Part shown: positions 25,358-34,091 of the stretch, piece by piece
Numbering within the stretch: the first letter of the stretch is position 1
Layout of the letters: every line of letters begins with the position of its first letter
Assembly: GCA_021773565.1 (NCBI GenBank)
Contig: JAJFJZ010000001.1
Coordinates: 88,239 to 152,238, forward strand
Direction: 5' to 3'
DNA from: Gammaproteobacteria bacterium
GTDB taxonomy: Bacteria > Pseudomonadota > Gammaproteobacteria > Pseudomonadales > Azotimanducaceae
DNA: 64,000 bases
Position numbers and translations under genes: made by a program
Notes under the pieces: model-generated
The model's input: only the letters and a program-made list of their open reading frames with translations
Databases searched by the model: none
Told to the model about the DNA's origin: nothing

Positions 25358-25379
25358 GTAACTATATCGCAGTAGTTAC
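25358..25379. promoter_or_regulatory. Inverted repeat upstream of the MerR-TPR gene
   Basis: GTAACTA (25358-25364) and TAGTTAC (25373-25379) are perfect inverted 7-mers separated by eight bases. No T-run follows, and the site lies in the promoter region of the MerR-TPR gene, so an operator is more likely than a terminator. Confidence 0.4.
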
Positions 25380-25441
25380 AGATAATGAAGCAGGATTCAC
25401 CATATCATGCCCCCATGGGAGGTCTTTCGAGACAAACAAAC

Positions 25442-25957
25442 TCACTCGTTGCTTTTAGCGGCCTTTGCTGCTTTTTTGGTGGAACGTACCACCTTACTTT
25501 GTTTTTCCTTAGCCAGCGATTCTTCCAGCAAAGCCAGTTGCTCTTCGGTAACCTTTTCAAAAGAACCCAGTGTGCAGATAGCAGTAGGCGTGTGTCGATC
25601 ATTGAAGGATTCTATACCTTTGAAAAAGTCCAGACGACACACTCTTCTGCCATGCATTTCAAACTGCATGGCCATTCCTTTTCGTAATCCGGAACAGTTG
25701 TTACGCAGTATATTTAGCCAGATCCTGTTTTTGCGGCCCTTAAAAACCAGGTGCCCGGAATCAAGTATGTCTACCTTGTGATATTCATGCGAACGTAGAC
25801 AGCGTATTTCATCTACATACTCTGAATCATCCAGGGTCTCCGACAGTATTTTTTCCAGTTCCTCGGATTTTGTATCCTCTGTTTCTGCGGCGTGAATCAG
25901 CCCGAAAAAGCACATGCAAAGTGTCAATAACGTTGCCAGGTAGTATTTCAAAGACAT
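25442..25957 (-). CDS. Secreted DUF6491-like protein
   Basis: 171 residues from the ATG at 25957, preceded by AGGAG eight bases upstream; a GTG three codons earlier sits on that site and is less likely. Signal peptide YYLATLLTLCMCFFGLIHAA. The mature domain has regularly spaced cysteines (DEIRCLRSHEYHKVDILDSG, NILRNNCSGLRKGMAMQFE, RRVCRLDFF, TAICTLGSFEKVTEEQ), a pattern I associate with DUF6491, of unknown function. The end is Lys/Ala-rich (STKKAAKAAKSNE). The gene upstream on the same strand is the M32 carboxypeptidase, 44 bases away. Confidence 0.78.
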   Translation of the reverse strand: MSLKYYLATLLTLCMCFFGLIHAAETEDTKSEELEKILSETLDDSEYVDEIRCLRSHEYHKVDILDSGHLVFKGRKNRIWLNILRNNCSGLRKGMAMQFEMHGRRVCRLDFFKGIESFNDRHTPTAICTLGSFEKVTEEQLALLEESLAKEKQSKVVRSTKKAAKAAKSNE

Positions 25958-26001
25958 CGCGTTCACTCCTGTTCAAATTTATCAAGTTGCAGGTATCAGG
26001 T

Positions 26002-27486
26002 TTACCAGTACCGGTTTGTTAAATGTTGTTTGAAATCCCGGGTACTTAAACTTGCGCCTGTCACATCATTCAATAATTGGTCTGCCGAAAGCAAACGGCC
26101 CTTTTCATGGACATTTTGCCGAAGCCAGGTCAGCAATGGCTTAAAGTCACCCTGGCTGATACCCGGTAAGATGTCCACATTATCTTTGACCGCGGTGGCA
26201 AAGATTTGTGCCGCAGTAATTGCACCTAAACTGTACGTTGGGAAGTACCCCACAAGGCCCGCATACCAGTGCACATCCTGCATACAGCCATCCGCATCAT
26301 TCCCAAGTGTCGAAATGCCCAGATATTGACGCATTTTTGCATCCCACGCCTCCGGTAAGTCGGATACCTCAAGAGTCCCTGACAACAAATCCTTTTCAAG
26401 CTCGTAACGAAGAATAACATGGAGCGGGTAGGTCAATTCATCAGCATCCACCCTGATCAGTCCCCGCCGCACCAGGATACTGTGGGCATGCAGGTTGTCT
26501 GCACTAAACGCCAACGAGTCTGCATTCCTGTCTGCCAGTTCTTCACGTATATAGGGTGCTGCAAATTTTATAAACTCTTTGCCCCTGCATACCTGCATCT
26601 CCATCAACAAAGACTGGCTTTCATGGATTGCCATCCCAAGTGCTGCGCCCACAGGTTGGCCACGCCAGCGCGCAGGTAACCCCTGTTCATACAGTGCATG
26701 TCCCGTTTCATGTAATACCGCCATGAGAGAATCCAGAAAATTGTCTTCATTGTAACGCGTAGTAATACGCGTATCGTCCGGCACGCCCCCGCAAAACGGG
26801 TGGTGGCTGGTATCCAGGCGACCCCGCTCAAAAGCAAAGCCAATTTTTTGCATGAGCGTGACCGCAAGGTTTTTCTGTTTCTCTGCGCTTATTTTTTCAG
26901 GCATCGGCAGAGGCAACCGCTGTTTTTCAATCACGGTATCAACAAACTCGGGAAGAAAGCTGGCCAGATCATCAAACACCGGGTCGATGGATGCCTGACC
27001 CAGCCCCGGCTGGTACAAATCAATCAGGGCATCATAAGCAGATACACCACGCGCCTCGGACAGACAATCTGCCTGTTCTTTCGTAAGTTTCAATACTTCG
27101 CGCAATAAGGGTTCTATAGCCTTCCAGTTATTCTGCGCCCTTAACGCCCGCCAGTTTTGCTCGCAGGTAGAACTTGCTTTACTAAGAGCCACCACTAAAT
27201 CTTCCGGCACTGCCTGCGCAATTATCCAATCCCGTTGCATCTGCTCAAGATTAGCCCGCTGCCACTCATTAAGACTGTTATCACCAGAAGCCGCTTCCAG
27301 TAATGCAGCATTGTCAGGATCGCTTTTAATGCGATGCACATGTGCCGACAGCGTCGCCAGCGAATTGGCCCGTGTCGTGCCTCCACCGGAGGACATCATG
27401 ACAGCCTCATCCCATCCAAGCACTGACAACGCATGTTCCAGGTCACCAATTTCCTGGTACTTATGTTGCAATTGTTGATAGCTCAC
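26002..27486 (-). CDS. M32-family metallocarboxypeptidase
   Basis: 494-residue cytoplasmic zinc carboxypeptidase (thermostable carboxypeptidase 1/Taq family) that trims C-terminal residues from peptides. The zinc motif is VLHETGHALYEQGL (HExxH), followed by AIHESQSLLMEMQV, whose Glu is the third ligand, and by the M32 hallmark region around LTYPLHVILRYELEKDLLSG. The N-terminus YQQLQHKYQEIGDLEHALSV is also typical. GTG start, with AGGGAA about ten bases upstream. Length matches the family. No signal peptide. Confidence 0.93.
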   Translation of the reverse strand: MSYQQLQHKYQEIGDLEHALSVLGWDEAVMMSSGGGTTRANSLATLSAHVHRIKSDPDNAALLEAASGDNSLNEWQRANLEQMQRDWIIAQAVPEDLVVALSKASSTCEQNWRALRAQNNWKAIEPLLREVLKLTKEQADCLSEARGVSAYDALIDLYQPGLGQASIDPVFDDLASFLPEFVDTVIEKQRLPLPMPEKISAEKQKNLAVTLMQKIGFAFERGRLDTSHHPFCGGVPDDTRITTRYNEDNFLDSLMAVLHETGHALYEQGLPARWRGQPVGAALGMAIHESQSLLMEMQVCRGKEFIKFAAPYIREELADRNADSLAFSADNLHAHSILVRRGLIRVDADELTYPLHVILRYELEKDLLSGTLEVSDLPEAWDAKMRQYLGISTLGNDADGCMQDVHWYAGLVGYFPTYSLGAITAAQIFATAVKDNVDILPGISQGDFKPLLTWLRQNVHEKGRLLSADQLLNDVTGASLSTRDFKQHLTNRYW

Positions 27487-27513
27487 CGTTTTCGTTTCCC
27501 TGACTATTATTTT

Positions 27514-28722
27514 CTAGCTAATGCGATCTACAGCCTTTATCGCTGCCCGTGCCATGCGCGGAATTCGGCTATCCCCGAGGGGCGTACCCACCCCGCTGTT
27601 CAGCGTAAGGGCGAGCGCCAGATTTCGTTGTGGATCACAAAATGCACCACTACCCCCATACCCGTAATGTCCGAAAGCAGACGGTGCAGATACGCCAAGC
27701 GCGAAAGCCTTGTGGTATCCGAGTCGCCACTGCATGGGAACAAACAACACCTTGTCTCTACCCGTACCTCTCGCTGAAGATATTTTCTGTACTGCTTCCT
27801 CGGAAAGAATACGAACTCCATCGAGTTCACCGCCATTCGCCAACATGGCGTACATTCGCGCAAGACTACGCGCGGTAAACTGGCCGTTTGCCGCAGGAAT
27901 AACCGCCCGCACAGTTGCTTCTGCATTCCAGTCAAAATCCTCATTCAAGCGCAAAGCCGAGCGAAACTCAGACAGTTCAATTCCGCCTTTTTCCAGCAAA
28001 TAGTCCAACCACTCACCCAGCGTTTCGCGAACGTCTTCCCAGCTTCCATTTCGATGTATTCTGGTTTCAGCTGCCTTCATTACGCCATCGTTCTGGATCA
28101 GCGTAGCGCGACGAAACAGTTCATTGTGTGGCATACCGATAAACATTCCATCCAGTTGCAGTGGATCAACCAGTTCATCCTGCAGTACACACTGTAAGGA
28201 CTTTCCAGTCAGGGCCTCGATGAGGCCACCAATCAACCAACCATAGGTTAATGCATGGTATCCATGCCGCGCGCCTGGTTCGTGTGCCGGTTTTGCATCA
28301 GCAATGACCTGCTTCATGTACTCCCAATCCAGCATCCGTTGTGGGGAGTCAATCATCTCACTCAGGCGATAGAGCCCCGCCTGATGGCTTAGGGCCTGTT
28401 GAATCGTAATATCCTGTTTGCCGTGAGCGGCGAACTCAGGCCAGTATTTCGCGATGGGGTCTGAAAATTCTGCATGTCCCTGGTCTACCAGTATGTGCAC
28501 AAGTGTGGACAACACACCTTTCGTGGTAGAAAACGATGGCGCTGTAGTATCCTCGGTCCACGGTGCGCCCTGTTTATCTTTACTACCGCCCCATATATCG
28601 ACCACTTTTCGGCCTTCATGATATAAACACACAGCACTGCCGCCCTGTTGGTTTTTGGGAATTTGCCGAATCAGACAGGCGGCGACATCGGCATAATCCG
28701 GGTGAACTTTTCCGTCTAGCAT
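27514..28722 (-). CDS. Serine hydrolase, class C beta-lactamase/esterase fold
   Basis: 402 residues of the beta-lactamase-related family (EstB-like esterases, EC-type). The nucleophile motif is SFSTTKGVLSTL (S-T-T-K, SxxK) near residue 80; the Tyr is in HALTYGWLIGGLIEAL (Y-x-x motif), and a third motif HYGYGGSGAFCDPQ lies near the C-terminus where KTG stands in beta-lactamases. No signal peptide, so it is a cytoplasmic esterase/lactamase-like enzyme and not a resistance beta-lactamase. Substrate unknown. It lies 27 bases upstream of the M32 peptidase gene and is probably cotranscribed. Confidence 0.88.
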   Translation of the reverse strand: MLDGKVHPDYADVAACLIRQIPKNQQGGSAVCLYHEGRKVVDIWGGSKDKQGAPWTEDTTAPSFSTTKGVLSTLVHILVDQGHAEFSDPIAKYWPEFAAHGKQDITIQQALSHQAGLYRLSEMIDSPQRMLDWEYMKQVIADAKPAHEPGARHGYHALTYGWLIGGLIEALTGKSLQCVLQDELVDPLQLDGMFIGMPHNELFRRATLIQNDGVMKAAETRIHRNGSWEDVRETLGEWLDYLLEKGGIELSEFRSALRLNEDFDWNAEATVRAVIPAANGQFTARSLARMYAMLANGGELDGVRILSEEAVQKISSARGTGRDKVLFVPMQWRLGYHKAFALGVSAPSAFGHYGYGGSGAFCDPQRNLALALTLNSGVGTPLGDSRIPRMARAAIKAVDRIS

Positions 28723-28797
28723 AGAAACTCAATATTCCTTTACATTAGGGGGTACATTAATAATTGCTTTTCATCTGAAGCGGCTTATTCTTGCTAT

Positions 28798-29028
28798 ATG
28801 AGGCTTCTCGCGCAAATACTCATTCCAGCCCTGATCTTTATAGTGGTCTGCCTGATACTGTTCAGTCGCTCCTCGCGGGATGAGATAACAGAGCAGAATC
28901 CTGCAGACGAATCTTCCGGGCCTCTCAGCAATAAACCGCTTTCAAATTTGGGTATTGTCAGCATCCTGTTCATCAGCGCACTTGTTACGCTTGCATCGAT
29001 ACTGATTGTGCAACAATTATTGGCCTAG
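28798..29028 (+). CDS. Small two-helix membrane protein
   Basis: 76 residues with two clear membrane helices: LAQILIPALIFIVVCLILF at the N-terminus and LGIVSILFISALVTLASILI at the C-terminus, joined by a polar loop (SRSSRDEITEQNPADESSG). I recognise no family. There is no good Shine-Dalgarno before the ATG, so the start could be leaderless or wrong. Located between the divergent serine hydrolase and ppc. The hydrophobic pattern and codon use favour a real gene. Confidence 0.6.
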   Translation: MRLLAQILIPALIFIVVCLILFSRSSRDEITEQNPADESSGPLSNKPLSNLGIVSILFISALVTLASILIVQQLLA

Positions 29029-29129
29029 TCATTATCAGACCGCTTAGTGTTACGATTCCATGCTGATCCCGGATTTTTGCAGCATACCTTTTTTGCTACC
29101 CGGATGTCATAATTTGAATACCTTACAGG

Positions 29130-31781
29130 ATGCCGTATAAAGTGCCAGTTACCCACCTGCACCAGTCACTCAGAAAAGATGTTCGCCTGCTCGGGAGATT
29201 GCTGGGTGAGGTCATCGGTCACGACAGGGGCCCTGCCCTTGTGAACGACATAGAAACCATTCGTTCTCTGGCTAAAGCTGCCCGTAAAGGGGATAAAAGT
29301 GAATGGGAAGCGTTGAGCAATTTTCTCGGTGACATTCCCGCCGGTAAAATCACTGACATTGCCAATGCTTTCAGTCAGTTTCTCAATCTGGCCAACATAG
29401 CAGAACAACAGCACCAGATCAGACAGCAGGATGAATCCGTATCCGGGTCGCTTGACCTGCAACAATTTATGAAAATGCCAACAAGTGAGCCGGAAAATAT
29501 CCGTAACATATTGCTTGAAAGCCGTGTTGAGGTTGTGCTAACTGCACATCCAACAGAATTGCTACGTCGTACACATATTCTAAAATATAACGCGATTGCT
29601 GCAGAGCTTAAACATCTGGATCAACAAAAGAAATATCAGCGATCTCATAAACTACTTCGACGCCTGGTTTCAGAAGCCTGGCACACCGCAGAAGTACGCA
29701 ACGACAGGCCTACCCCTCAGGAAGAAGCGCGATGGGGTTTCGCCGTAATAGAAAACAGCCTCTGGGCTGCGGTTCCCAAGCTCTATCAAAAACTGGATGA
29801 AACCTTGCTCAATGAAAACCTTGAGCCCATCCCCACAGACGTTTGTCTGGTCAAATTCGCATCATGGATGGGCGGTGACAGGGATTCAAATCCCAATGTG
29901 ACAGCATTGGTTACCAAAGAAGTTTTGATGCTGGCTCGGTGGATGGCAGCCGATTTATTTCTACGTGATCTTGAACAACTGCAAGGCGATCTTTCCATGC
30001 GCGAATGCAGTACAGAACTGCGCAATAGAGTGGGCAAGGCCCAGGAACCCTATCGAGACCTGATAAAAGAGATACATGCGCGTATGGAACGTACCAGGGA
30101 ATGGGCTGCCGGGCTGGATCCGGCCCCCCCTGCAAATCCTGAGGACATATTTCTCAACAATGCTGACCTGAGCGCTCTGCTCGAACTCTGTTATCGCTCA
30201 CTCATTGATTGCGGTATGGAGCTAATCGCCAATGGCCCACTACTCGACACCTTGCGTCGTGTAGCATGTTTTGGCTTGCAACTGGTAGATCTGGACATTC
30301 GACAGCGCGCATCAAGACATGCCCAGGTGCTGGATGAGGTAACCCGCCACCTGGAAATATTGATTAACGAAAGATCCTATTCAGGCTGGACCGAAGAACA
30401 AAAACAGAATTTCCTGATAGAAGAACTCGAAAGCAAGCGGCCCTTGTTTCCACCTCAATGGCCTGTCAGTGACGAAAGCCAGGAAGTACTCGATACTTTT
30501 CTGACAATAAACGACTTTGACGGTCTCGGTATTTCCGGATACGTGGTCTCCCACACCAGAGCTCCCAGCGATGTACTGGCTGTGTTATTGCTCCTGCAGC
30601 AAACGCAGGCAAGCCCACTCAAACATGCACTGGCAGTGGTACCTTCATTTGAAACTATCGAGGATTTACAAAAAGCCCCTGCAACCCTGGACAAACTACT
30701 CAACATCGCCTGGTACAAAAATGCCGTAAAAAGCAATCACAATAACCAGCAGGTAATGATTGGGTATTCGGACCTGGCAATGGATTCGGGGCAACTGGCA
30801 GCTTCATGGATACAATATCAGGCTCAGGAAGAACTTCTTGAAGTTGTCCACAGGCACGACATAGAGCTGACTTTTTTCCATGGCAGGGGCGGCGCTATTG
30901 GCCGCGGTGGCACCGATGCCCGGGAAGCCATAATGTCCCTGCCACGCGGTTCAGTATCGAAAAATTTGCGACTTACTGAACAGGGAGAAATGATTCGCTT
31001 TAAACTGGGCCTGCCGGATCTGGCCGTTGAAACGCTTGGGCACTATCTGAGCGCAAGCCTGTCCGCAAAACTCTGCACCTCGGATGAACCCCAACAGTCC
31101 TGGCGCGACACTATGGATGAACTGGTTCAGCAGGCACAGCGTACATATCGGCAACTGGTCAACAACAATGATTACTTTATGGAATTTTTCCGCGACCTGA
31201 CTCCAGCCCAGGAATTGTCGGTGCTGCCACTGGGTAGCCAACCCCCAACAAAGATGTTGTCATCCGATATCCACAATCTGCAAGCCGTACCCTGGATATT
31301 TGCATGGACCCAGGTACGACTTATGTTGCCGTCCTGGTTGGGTACGGAGGCCGCCCTGCGAACTGTTATGGATAAGCAGGACATCCAAAAAGAACGCGAC
31401 ATGCTCGCCTGGCCATTTTTCAAAATGCAGATGGACATCCTGGAGAACACCCTTACAAGAGCCGATGTCAATCTTGTACAGTACTACGCCCAACGCCTGA
31501 CCATGCCCTCACAACATCATATTTGCGACGAACTATGTAGCAGGCTGGATAATCTCGTGAAAGACCTGCTCAAGCTCAACAATCGCACCTCCCTGCTGGA
31601 ACACCAGCCCGAGATAGGCGAAGCCAATAATGTTCGGGATACCTATCTGGATCCACTACATCTGCTACAGGCCGAACTTCTGGACCGTATCCGCCTGGAT
31701 GAAGGTCGAAACGAGAGTGTTCGCAAGGCGCTGCAGCTGACGATGGCTGGTATATCTTCTGGCTTGCGAAACTCCGGCTAA
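29130..31781 (+). CDS. ppc: Phosphoenolpyruvate carboxylase
   Basis: Carboxylates PEP to oxaloacetate, refilling the TCA cycle. 883 residues, the standard bacterial length. Seen: VVLTAHPTELLRR with catalytic His140, FASWMGGDRDSNPNV (GGDRDGNP-type motif; Ser replaces the usual Gly), VMIGYSDLAMDSGQLAASW (GYSDSxKD-type region, here GYSDLAMD), FHGRGGAIGRGG (active-site loop) and the C-terminal LTMAGISSGLRNSG where most enzymes end in NxG. GYSDLAMD deviates from the common GYSDSAKDAG, a notable change near the PEP site, though overall conservation supports an active enzyme. Confidence 0.95.
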   Translation: MPYKVPVTHLHQSLRKDVRLLGRLLGEVIGHDRGPALVNDIETIRSLAKAARKGDKSEWEALSNFLGDIPAGKITDIANAFSQFLNLANIAEQQHQIRQQDESVSGSLDLQQFMKMPTSEPENIRNILLESRVEVVLTAHPTELLRRTHILKYNAIAAELKHLDQQKKYQRSHKLLRRLVSEAWHTAEVRNDRPTPQEEARWGFAVIENSLWAAVPKLYQKLDETLLNENLEPIPTDVCLVKFASWMGGDRDSNPNVTALVTKEVLMLARWMAADLFLRDLEQLQGDLSMRECSTELRNRVGKAQEPYRDLIKEIHARMERTREWAAGLDPAPPANPEDIFLNNADLSALLELCYRSLIDCGMELIANGPLLDTLRRVACFGLQLVDLDIRQRASRHAQVLDEVTRHLEILINERSYSGWTEEQKQNFLIEELESKRPLFPPQWPVSDESQEVLDTFLTINDFDGLGISGYVVSHTRAPSDVLAVLLLLQQTQASPLKHALAVVPSFETIEDLQKAPATLDKLLNIAWYKNAVKSNHNNQQVMIGYSDLAMDSGQLAASWIQYQAQEELLEVVHRHDIELTFFHGRGGAIGRGGTDAREAIMSLPRGSVSKNLRLTEQGEMIRFKLGLPDLAVETLGHYLSASLSAKLCTSDEPQQSWRDTMDELVQQAQRTYRQLVNNNDYFMEFFRDLTPAQELSVLPLGSQPPTKMLSSDIHNLQAVPWIFAWTQVRLMLPSWLGTEAALRTVMDKQDIQKERDMLAWPFFKMQMDILENTLTRADVNLVQYYAQRLTMPSQHHICDELCSRLDNLVKDLLKLNNRTSLLEHQPEIGEANNVRDTYLDPLHLLQAELLDRIRLDEGRNESVRKALQLTMAGISSGLRNSG

Positions 31782-31811
31782 TATTTTTCTGGCCATTTTG
31801 TTGATCTGATA

Positions 31812-31873
31812 TTGTAAAGTGGCGTTTTAGTGTTATAGTTATGTAGTACACTAATACATACGTATTCACACTA
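31812..31873 (+). promoter_or_regulatory. Promoter and repeated operator of the GntR-ABC operon
   Basis: TTGTAA (31812-31817), 16-base spacer, TATAGT (31834-31839) is a plausible promoter. Overlapping and following it, TAGTGT (31828-31833), ACACTA (31848-31853) and ACACTA (31868-31873) start exactly 20 bases apart; the first is the reverse complement of the other two. Such arrays fit autorepression by the GntR protein encoded next. Confidence 0.55.
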
Positions 31874-31895
31874 ACTGGTGGTAGTTCACTTAAAC

Positions 31896-32267
31896 ATGCC
31901 TGACTGGAACAAAGATCGTCCAATATATCGTCAACTCAAGGAAAAAATTGAGTACATGATTATTAATGGGTCGATACAGGAGGGTGAAGCGGTCCCATCG
32001 GTACGGCAGGTAGCGGGGGAAGAACGTATCAATCCCCTAACGGTGTCCCGGGCTTATCAATTACTGGTTGATGACGGAATTCTCGAAGCACGCCGCGGTC
32101 TGGGTATGTTTGTCACCCAGGGTGCTGCTAATACCGCATTGGTACAGGCACGAGAAACTTTTATGAATGAAGAGTGGCCCCAAATATGCAACACAATTCG
32201 CCAACTCGGCCTGCAACCTGACACTTTGATGAAAAACATCGATACAAAAAGGAAAAGACTGACATGA
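31896..32267 (+). CDS. GntR-family (YtrA-type) transcriptional regulator
   Basis: 123 residues from the ATG at 31896 (an in-frame GTG at 31878 is possible). One N-terminal winged helix (PIYRQLKEKIEYMIINGSIQ, VPSVRQVAGEERINPLTVSR, LLVDDGILEARRGLGMFVT) and a short C-terminal tail, which is the YtrA subfamily layout; it lacks FCD, UTRA or aminotransferase domains. YtrA proteins usually repress their own operon with a following ABC transporter, often responding to envelope stress or antibiotics. Its stop overlaps the ATPase ATG by four bases. Confidence 0.92.
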   Translation: MPDWNKDRPIYRQLKEKIEYMIINGSIQEGEAVPSVRQVAGEERINPLTVSRAYQLLVDDGILEARRGLGMFVTQGAANTALVQARETFMNEEWPQICNTIRQLGLQPDTLMKNIDTKRKRLT

Positions 32268-33115
32268 CAGTTATTTCCGCAGATCACCTGCAAAAAAAAT
32301 ATGGGTCAAATTTCGCTCTGGACGATTTTAGCATGCGTATCGACGCCAAAAGAATAGTTGGCTTGATTGGTCCAAATGGCGCAGGTAAAACCACCCTGCT
32401 AAGGGCCATCATGGGACTTAATCACGTTGAAGGCAGACTCTCGGTACTGGGATTGGACCCTTATACACAGCGCCACTTACTCATGCGCAGCGCCAGCTAC
32501 ATCGCTGACGTGGGCACTCTACCGCGATGGATCAAGGTATGCGAACTACTCGATTTTGTAGATGGCGTGCATCCTTCCTTCAATAAACAACAGGCAACGG
32601 CTACCCTTAATACAACCAATATAAAACTGGATGCCAGAGTAAAAACCCTTTCAAAAGGAATGGTAACGCAATTACATCTGGCGCTGGTCAGCAGCATTGA
32701 TGCAGAACTTCTCGTATTGGATGAACCGACTCTGGGTCTCGATATCATCTATCGGCAGGAATTTTATGATCGTGTACTTGGTGATTTTCATGAACACAAA
32801 CGCAGTATAATAATCAGTACCCACGAGGTTCGGGAGATAGAGCACATCCTTACTGACGTGATCTTTATCGCAAAAGGAAAAAACATTCTCAGCATTGCAA
32901 CAGACGAGATTGCCACTCGTTTTCATCAGCTTTCTGTTAGCGAGGCGGACTTGTCACGCGCACAAGCATTTAAGCCAATATCCCAACGTACAGCGTGGCA
33001 AGGGCATGAACTTATTTTTCAGGATGCCGATCCTGAAAAGTTACAAACACTCGGGAACTTAAGCACCCCCAATCTTGCTGAACTGTTTATTGCCTGCATG
33101 GGAGACGTAAGATGA
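32264..33115 (+). CDS. ABC transporter ATP-binding protein
   Basis: 283 residues: Walker A GLIGPNGAGKTTLLRA, Q-loop region, signature KTLSKGMVTQLHLAL (SKG variant of LSGGQ, common in ABC-2 exporters), Walker B ELLVLDEPTLGLD and H-loop IISTHEVREIEH. Belongs to the CcmA/YtrB-type ATPases that pair with ABC-2 permeases. Translationally coupled both to the GntR gene (ATGA) and to the permease (ATGA). Confidence 0.94.
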   Translation: MTVISADHLQKKYGSNFALDDFSMRIDAKRIVGLIGPNGAGKTTLLRAIMGLNHVEGRLSVLGLDPYTQRHLLMRSASYIADVGTLPRWIKVCELLDFVDGVHPSFNKQQATATLNTTNIKLDARVKTLSKGMVTQLHLALVSSIDAELLVLDEPTLGLDIIYRQEFYDRVLGDFHEHKRSIIISTHEVREIEHILTDVIFIAKGKNILSIATDEIATRFHQLSVSEADLSRAQAFKPISQRTAWQGHELIFQDADPEKLQTLGNLSTPNLAELFIACMGDVR

Positions 33116-34062
33116 ACCTTATGAGCACCCTTCTGAAGAGGGAGTTACAGGAGCACAAGGCCGGCTTTCTCTGGTTGCCATTGGGTACGTTGGCGTTCCT
33201 GGTTATTCTCACCATCGCCGTATTCGGTGCGGGGGATGTAGATGTAGTAATGCACGGGCTTTCCAGTACAGACAACAACTCTTCAACCTTTAGCCTGGAA
33301 GGCGAGCACAGTGCAAGCAGTTTGTTGAGCACCGGGCTTACCGCACTGGACACACTATCCGATGAGAAAAAGAATGCTTTTTTTGGAGCAGTACGCACTG
33401 CTTCCAGTCTGGTTTTTTACGTACTTTTTATGGCTATGTCTATTTTCTATCTGGCGAGCAGCCTGTTTGAAGAACGAGCGGATCGAAGTATTCTGTTCTG
33501 GAAATCAATGCCCGTTTCTGACTGGCAAGCTGTTTTATCCAAACTCCTCAGTATTCTGCTGATAGTCCCCGCGATTTTTATTCTGGCTATTGCCATTTAC
33601 CAGATAGCGCTGTTCAGCATCGTGTCACTGGCTGGTTTATTTAAGGGCGCACCGATCGCAAGTTTATGGTTGGACTCAGGCCTCATGGGCGGCTGGATCC
33701 AATTGATAATGGGATACCTGATTCAGGGGCTATGGATGCTTCCGCTTTATGGCTGGTTGCTTTTTGTTTCATCCTGGGTAACACGCAGCCCTATTCTGGT
33801 CGCCACCATTGCCCCGTTCATTCCAGTTATGCTGGAAGCCTCGTTATTCCAGACCCGATATCTGCTAGAGTGGATGAGCGCCCATGTAAAAATCGTCGCC
33901 CTGCCATCCATATCTATCTTTACTAATAATACCGTTGAGGGTTTCGGGTTACAGAGCACATTGGCAACTGTCGCCAGGGGAGATTTCTACTTCGGGATAT
34001 TGGTGGGTGCTGGTCTTATTGCTGGTGCTATCTGGTTCAGAAGACTCAAAAACGACATCTAG
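33112..34062 (+). CDS. ABC-2-type transporter permease
   Basis: 316 residues with about six membrane segments (FLWLPLGTLAFLVILTIAVF, ASSLVFYVLFMAMSIFYLAS, ILLIVPAIFILAIAIYQIAL, and others). STLLKRELQEHKAGFLW and the FEERADRSILFWKSMPVSDW segment are typical of permeases paired with YtrA-type regulators. A ~60-residue external loop near residues 45-90 is Ser/Thr-rich. The exported substrate is unknown; envelope-active compounds are typical for this class. Confidence 0.88.
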   Translation: MNLMSTLLKRELQEHKAGFLWLPLGTLAFLVILTIAVFGAGDVDVVMHGLSSTDNNSSTFSLEGEHSASSLLSTGLTALDTLSDEKKNAFFGAVRTASSLVFYVLFMAMSIFYLASSLFEERADRSILFWKSMPVSDWQAVLSKLLSILLIVPAIFILAIAIYQIALFSIVSLAGLFKGAPIASLWLDSGLMGGWIQLIMGYLIQGLWMLPLYGWLLFVSSWVTRSPILVATIAPFIPVMLEASLFQTRYLLEWMSAHVKIVALPSISIFTNNTVEGFGLQSTLATVARGDFYFGILVGAGLIAGAIWFRRLKNDI

Positions 34063-34091
34063 GGAAGCACTGATTAAGTATCCTGTGCACA

